Of a DNA stretch of 39,537 nt, positions 35,884 to 39,537 are shown one piece after another. The position numbers and the translations under genes are program-made. The stretch is from Clostridia bacterium (GTDB taxonomy: Bacteria; Bacillota; Clostridia; Oscillospirales; CAG-272): NCBI GenBank assembly GCA_017440665.1, contig JAFSGU010000067.1, positions 1 through 39,537 of the forward strand. Direction: 5' to 3'. The notes under the pieces are model-generated. The model did no database searches. It was not told where the DNA came from and was given only the letters and a program-made list of their open reading frames with translations. Each line of letters opens with the position of its first letter. Within the stretch, counting starts at the first letter, position 1.

Positions 35884-36021
35884 TAAGTTATCAGTTATGA
35901 GTTTTGCTTTCGCAAAACGTTATGGGTCTGCAAGACAGACGTTATGAGATATAAGGACAGCTATAGTGATGCGAAGCATCCCATAACTCATAGCTTTCCC
36001 GCAGGGAAACCATAACTTATC
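35884..36021. repeat. Intergenic multi-hairpin repeat, copy 6
   Basis: Four hairpins in the order seen in copies 4 and 5 (GTTTTGC/GCAAAAC, GTCTG/CAGAC, GATGC/GCATC, TTTCCC/GGGAAA). It starts at the TAA of gene 13 and ends at its terminator stem. Confidence 0.87.
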
Positions 36022-38850
36022 TTAATATCTGCCGATCTTGTCGAAGTGGTTGTTGGGCATAGACACACCCTTTGCAGGCGAGTAGTCACCGTGGGTGGGG
36101 TCTGCGAAATACTCGTTAGTGTCTGTGGTAAGCTCTAAGTTACCCTCGTAGTCACCGAACTTGTCGGCGATAGAGTTTTCTTCGATAGAGCAGGACATAT
36201 CGAACAGATAGTTGTTCTTGATGTGGTTTATGGTATAGTAGATACACTGGGGACCCTTGTTAACGTCCTTGAAATCAAGGTGGAAGTCGTAGAGAAGAGG
36301 CCATGTCTCACGCCACAGATCGTAGTAGGGCTCGCCCTCTTCAGGCTTGCGAGAGAGATTTTGGAAGGTTGCGTTTACCTCTTCATCGGGACCGATCTTG
36401 ATCTCCTCGGTCGGCTCCTCGTCGATCATGTCGGAGTTGTAGAGCATGAAGGAGCTCTTGGGATTGCCGGAGTTGATGCAGACGTTCTCATAAACGTGGT
36501 TGTCGCGTCCGCCGTTAAGGACCACGTTTACAGCAGCGGCACCGTAGAATACGTTACCGTAGATGTTCCATGCGTGAGCGCCGTCGTTGTAGATGGCGTA
36601 CTGTACGCCGGTCCTGTTGGGAATATCGGTGAAAAGGTTGTATCTTATGTTACTGTCTCTGAAGGTAAGAGATCTGAAGCCGTAAACAACGCCGCCGTCT
36701 GCAGAATTGAGCATACAGTGGTGGAAGTAGTTGTACGCGATGTCCGTCATGATGCAATCATCAAAGCGGATAGCACAGCGGTCGGAATTGTAGATCTCGT
36801 TGTGGGTGATCTGGCTCTTGACCGTATTGCAGAGACGGATACCTGAGGTGTCAACGCCTACCGTAATGAGACCGATGTCGTGGATGGCGTTGTTGTCGAT
36901 AACCAGACCGTCGCTGATGAGCGCGTCGGGGTGGTAGCCCTCAACGGCGTATTCGCTTGTGGGAGACTGAATATGTAATCCCTCGTCGGCAAAGTATGCA
37001 AGCTCGCTGTTTGTGATCTTCACGTTGATACATTCGTCTGCCTCAAAGCCGTAGGTGCCGCCTGAATAGAGAAGTGTACCCATGTCAAACGTGAATCCGT
37101 TACAGCATGAAAGTTTTATGGATGTGTCGGTAGCACCGCGGAAATTCAGCTTCACGAAGGAGATATTATTTGCTTTTTCCATCGTGACGAATGTATCCTG
37201 ATGTCCCATCAGGTACTTGCCTGCGGGAGCGTATACGTAGAGGGTCTTGGTGGAAGCGTCAAACCAGTACTCACCGTCACAGTCAAGGTCGACAGGGGCA
37301 CCTGAGATATAAACGGCCGCGTAGTTCTCATCGTAGTTTACAAATCCGTACTGTGGTGACTGCTTGAAGCTTATGATACCTGTTGACTTGTCATAGGACT
37401 CGATCTCAAGGTTGTCAGCGTGCCATATCTTTGAGATGTTACCGCATATCATTACGCCATCAAGAGAGGGATACTTGTCAAGCTGAGCCTTGAACTGAGC
37501 GAGAGCGGTTACCTTTTTCTGCTCGGTCAAGGTTTTGAGAAGATCCTGGTCTCCCGATGTCTGCGCGATCTCCATCAGCTCCTCGTGAGTGTGTCCGGGA
37601 AGGGGAATCTGCTGTACGATAGAGCCTTCGATATTGGTAGCTTTGTTACCGATTTCATTAGGGTATCTTGCAACCGTACAAAAACCGTCGTCGTTAAAGA
37701 GCATGCTTGAAGAATCGAAAAGGTCAGCCGCCTTGGATGCGGAAAGATCTACCTTCTTGATGCTTGCTGCAGCCTTGCTGTCGAAGAGAGCTTTTTCAGC
37801 ATCGCTGAGAGCCTTGAATTCGCTTTCTTCAATGAACACACCGCCGGTGAAGTAAACGGGACTGTCACCGTAAGCGCAGTAGGTGATCTTGAAATCCTTG
37901 TTACCGCTGTCCTCGGTGGTGAACTGAAGGTTGTTAAGTGCGCCGTAATCGCCGCCCTTGAAGGCTACTACGATCTCGCCCTTCTTGCCGGACTTGATGA
38001 GATCACGAACCTTTGCCTTAGCGCCTTCGAAGGTGGCAAGAGGCTTTTCGAGAGTTCCGTCATTCTTGTCGTTTCCATCAACTGCAACGTAGATGTCAGC
38101 ATTCTTTACGAGAGGATAATCCTTCTCGGTGAAGCTTGACTTCAGTACGGGCTTTTCGTATGCGAGAAGGTATGTGAACTCTCTTGCGTCATCCTTTACG
38201 TTGTAACGCTGGATCATGATGGCAAACTCAGCGCGGGTAGCAAGGTCCTCGGGAGCAAGAGTGGTTTCGCCGCCGTTCGCCTTACCTGTGATAATACCCG
38301 TGCCTGCGGTCCACTTGAATTCCTTTTCAGCCCATGAGGCAACCTTTCCGCTGTCGGGGAAAGAAGTGATATCAGTTGTGTTTTGGGTAGTGTCAACATG
38401 CTTGTAAGCCGCATAGCGTGCAAACATTGCCGCCAGCTCCTGACGGGTGATGTTGCGCTCGGGGGAGAAGAGGGGATCGCCCCATTCGTCCGTACCCGTA
38501 CCGGAGACCACCTGTGCCTCATAAGCCCAGGTGATGGCGGTGGCATACCACGCATCGTCGTTCACGTCCGAGAAGGGGTTGGAAATGCTGACTTCGGGAG
38601 AGCCGTCGTTACGGTAGAGAACGGTAACGACCATGCCTCGGGTAAGGTTCATGGCGGGGGAGAACTTTGTTCCGTCACCCGTGCCGTTCATAAGTCCTGC
38701 AGAGTAGGTATACGCTACCGCGTTGTAATACCACTCACCTGCGGGAACGTCCGTGAAGGGGAGCTTGTCTTCTGCCATGATGCCTGCAGTACATACGCCC
38801 AGAAGCATAACTGCGACGAGAACAGCAGAAAGAAATCTTGTCATTTTCAT
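36022..38850 (-). CDS. Gene 13: SLH-anchored beta-helix (GH141-like) surface protein, subfamily A with B-like C-terminus
   Basis: 942 residues, AAGGAGAC before the ATG; first gene of the array in transcription order. Signal peptide about 1-26, SLH motifs about 31-80, 95-150 and 164-216. The module from about 252 opens VAVDGNDKNDGTLEKPL. The middle is subfamily A (HTHEELME at 420-427, GNISKIWHADNLEIESYD at 470-487), with GEYWFDASTKTLYVYAP at 526-542. Coils run about 560-795. HNEIYNSDRCAI and NSADGGVVYGFR are A-type, with aspartate D718. The next conserved aspartate is D756 in YNDG, 38 away. After about residue 790 the sequence becomes B-like (WPLLYDFHLDFKD, YTINHIKNN, DKFGDYEGNLE), close to gene 5 and unlike genes 2 and 12. 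It ends in DKIGRY. Stop codon TAA. Confidence 0.94.
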   Translation of the reverse strand: MKMTRFLSAVLVAVMLLGVCTAGIMAEDKLPFTDVPAGEWYYNAVAYTYSAGLMNGTGDGTKFSPAMNLTRGMVVTVLYRNDGSPEVSISNPFSDVNDDAWYATAITWAYEAQVVSGTGTDEWGDPLFSPERNITRQELAAMFARYAAYKHVDTTQNTTDITSFPDSGKVASWAEKEFKWTAGTGIITGKANGGETTLAPEDLATRAEFAIMIQRYNVKDDAREFTYLLAYEKPVLKSSFTEKDYPLVKNADIYVAVDGNDKNDGTLEKPLATFEGAKAKVRDLIKSGKKGEIVVAFKGGDYGALNNLQFTTEDSGNKDFKITYCAYGDSPVYFTGGVFIEESEFKALSDAEKALFDSKAAASIKKVDLSASKAADLFDSSSMLFNDDGFCTVARYPNEIGNKATNIEGSIVQQIPLPGHTHEELMEIAQTSGDQDLLKTLTEQKKVTALAQFKAQLDKYPSLDGVMICGNISKIWHADNLEIESYDKSTGIISFKQSPQYGFVNYDENYAAVYISGAPVDLDCDGEYWFDASTKTLYVYAPAGKYLMGHQDTFVTMEKANNISFVKLNFRGATDTSIKLSCCNGFTFDMGTLLYSGGTYGFEADECINVKITNSELAYFADEGLHIQSPTSEYAVEGYHPDALISDGLVIDNNAIHDIGLITVGVDTSGIRLCNTVKSQITHNEIYNSDRCAIRFDDCIMTDIAYNYFHHCMLNSADGGVVYGFRSLTFRDSNIRYNLFTDIPNRTGVQYAIYNDGAHAWNIYGNVFYGAAAVNVVLNGGRDNHVYENVCINSGNPKSSFMLYNSDMIDEEPTEEIKIGPDEEVNATFQNLSRKPEEGEPYYDLWRETWPLLYDFHLDFKDVNKGPQCIYYTINHIKNNYLFDMSCSIEENSIADKFGDYEGNLELTTDTNEYFADPTHGDYSPAKGVSMPNNHFDKIGRY

Positions 38851-38883
38851 GGATATGTCTCCTTAAATTAAAATTACAACACT

Positions 38884-38912
38884 ATTATATTATAAATTGC
38901 GGTGTGTGTCAA
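38884..38912 (-). promoter_or_regulatory. Promoter of gene 13
   Basis: TTGACA (38907-38912), 17 bp, TATAAT (38884-38889) on the minus strand: full consensus. No dyad lies upstream, although the spacer is long enough for one. Confidence 0.92.
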
Positions 38913-39045
38913 TAATTATATTCCTCGAGAAGTAAAATGCTTTGTTCAGAATGGCGGAAATCAAATAAAAAATCCCCCATAATTTGTAGCGGGATGAAAA
39001 ACGTCAAAAAAATCAAAAAAAATCGGGAAAAATTTTCATATGCTA

Positions 39046-39074
39046 TAGATATTTTAAGAGAATTGTGTTATAAT
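39046..39074 (+). promoter_or_regulatory. Promoter of ppdK
   Basis: Extended -10 TGTTATAAT (TATAAT at 39069-39074) with a weak TAGATA at the -35 position (39046-39051), 17-bp spacer. The leader to the ATG is about 80 nt and contains the palindrome GGCGCGCC. Confidence 0.75.
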
Positions 39075-39163
39075 TGGTGTTGCAGAGCGGATTTGCGCTT
39101 TTTTGGCGCGCCGTTTTGCCTATCCCAAAGTTAATAATTTTATATTTATGGAGGAATACACCA

Positions 39164-39537
39164 ATGTCCAAGAAGTATGTATACCTTTTTAAAGAAGGTA
39201 ACGCAAACATGCGTGAGCTCCTCGGCGGTAAGGGCGCTAACCTCGCTGAAATGACCCACATCGGTCTTCCCGTACCCCAGGGTTTCACAATCACAACTGA
39301 GGCATGCACACAGTACTATGAGGATGGCCGTATGATCAATGACGAGATCATGGGTCAGATCATGGAATACATCGTAAAGATGGAAGAGATCACCGGCAAG
39401 AAGTTCGGCGACCTCGAGAATCCCCTTCTCGTTTCCGTTCGTTCCGGTGCAAGAGCATCCATGCCCGGTATGATGGACACCATTCTTAACCTCGGTCTTA
39501 ACGAAGAGGTTGTAGAAGTTATGGCTAAGAAGTCCGG
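39164..39537 (+). CDS. ppdK: Pyruvate, phosphate dikinase, N-terminal part (runs off the window)
   Basis: The first 124 codons of a cytoplasmic enzyme that interconverts pyruvate, ATP and phosphate with phosphoenolpyruvate, AMP and pyrophosphate, a common glycolytic step in anaerobic Clostridia. The start is supported by GGAGG 9 nt upstream and by the usual family N-terminus ([12 protein letters not shown]). Visible motifs of the N-terminal nucleotide-binding domain are [12 protein letters not shown] (residues 20-31), [11 protein letters not shown] (34-44) and [20 protein letters not shown] (90-109). The full protein is normally about 870-880 residues, so most of it lies to the right. It is transcribed away from the array from its own promoter and has no obvious functional link to it. 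Confidence 0.96.
   Translation, partial: MSKKYVYLFKEGNANMRELLGGKGANLAEMTHIGLPVPQGFTITTEACTQYYEDGRMINDEIMGQIMEYIVKMEEITGKKFGDLENPLLVSVRSGARASMPGMMDTILNLGLNEEVVEVMAKKS

Larger units (their letters stand above)
38851..39163. other. Divergent spacer between gene 13 and ppdK
   Basis: 313 bp without a credible gene. It holds the leader and promoter of gene 13 on the minus strand and the promoter and leader of ppdK on the plus strand, about 130 bp apart. Only a weak ATCCC/GGGAT inverted repeat (38972-38995) and A-rich sequence lie between the promoters. No terminator and no intergenic repeat are present, as expected for divergent genes. Confidence 0.8.

Noticed and set aside
6147..36021. CRISPR array formed by the recurring intergenic repeats
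   Set aside because: The copies are kilobases apart, differ in length and sequence, and consist of hairpins. There are no regularly spaced short direct repeats with unique spacers and no cas genes.
3029..36021. Invertible promoters or simple-sequence tracts for phase variation
   Set aside because: No inverted repeats flank any promoter segment as recombination sites, and no homopolymer or short tandem repeat tract long enough for slippage lies in the leaders or signal peptides.
170..38850. The recurrent C-terminal KIGRY end as a possible sorting or secretion signal
   Set aside because: Ends of the type IPYDKIGRY (gene 4) and IPYEKMGRY (gene 7) resemble the ordinary C-terminus of the beta-helix family (PIPFxKIGLY), which is found without SLH anchors. 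It is more likely a structural cap.
38937..39134. A 65-codon plus-strand open frame in the spacer before ppdK
   Set aside because: It has no clear ribosome binding site, runs across the ppdK promoter and its translation is low-complexity.

Overview
The window looks like chromosome of an uncultured, Gram-positive, anaerobic Clostridia-type bacterium. This rests on consensus housekeeping promoters, strong AGGAG ribosome binding sites, surface anchoring by S-layer homology (SLH) repeats, and the 5' end of a clostridial-type pyruvate, phosphate dikinase gene. A gut or rumen member of Oscillospirales or Christensenellales is plausible, but the sequence alone does not prove it.

Almost all of the window (170-38850) is one tandem array of 13 intact minus-strand genes, each about 905-952 codons long. 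Every product starts with a Sec signal peptide followed by three SLH motifs (about residues 30-220), which should hold it on the cell-wall polysaccharide. In 12 of the 13 the rest is a right-handed parallel beta-helix carbohydrate-active domain that I read as GH141-like: an entry motif of the VDGNDKNPGT type, a GEYWxD..T.TLYVY block, beta-helix coils rich in NN, HN and GN turns, two invariant aspartates 36-42 residues apart, and a C-terminus ending in (I/V/M)GRY. The thirteenth (29891-32629) keeps the signal peptide and SLH anchor but carries two GH67-N/GH20b-like alpha/beta domains and a DUF4838 domain. The enzymes fall into recognisable subfamilies (A: genes 2, 9, 12, 13; B: genes 3, 5, 6, 7, 8, 10; genes 1 and 4 stand apart), interleaved along the array. 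Several genes look mosaic. Genes are numbered 1-13 from left to right.

Each gene is its own transcription unit. All 13 have a near-consensus promoter (TTGAC(A/T), exactly 17 bp, TATAAT; gene 1 has TATACT) and a GC-rich terminator-like hairpin after the stop codon. Six of the twelve spacers are longer (about 249-268 bp instead of 134-228 bp). These six contain a multi-hairpin repeat that starts at the stop codon. Five of the same six also carry a dyad centred exactly 17 bp upstream of the -35 box of the next gene. The dyad arms and hairpin stems show compensating base changes.

The left edge (1-169) holds two terminators facing each other from opposite sides. On the right, a 313-bp divergent spacer holds the gene 13 promoter and an extended -10 promoter for ppdK, whose first 124 codons run off the window. 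No transporter, regulator, sigma factor or mobile-element gene is present. The simplest model is a set of co-displayed, surface-anchored glycan-degrading enzymes that grew by duplication and was diversified by recombination. Substrate and activity are unknown.
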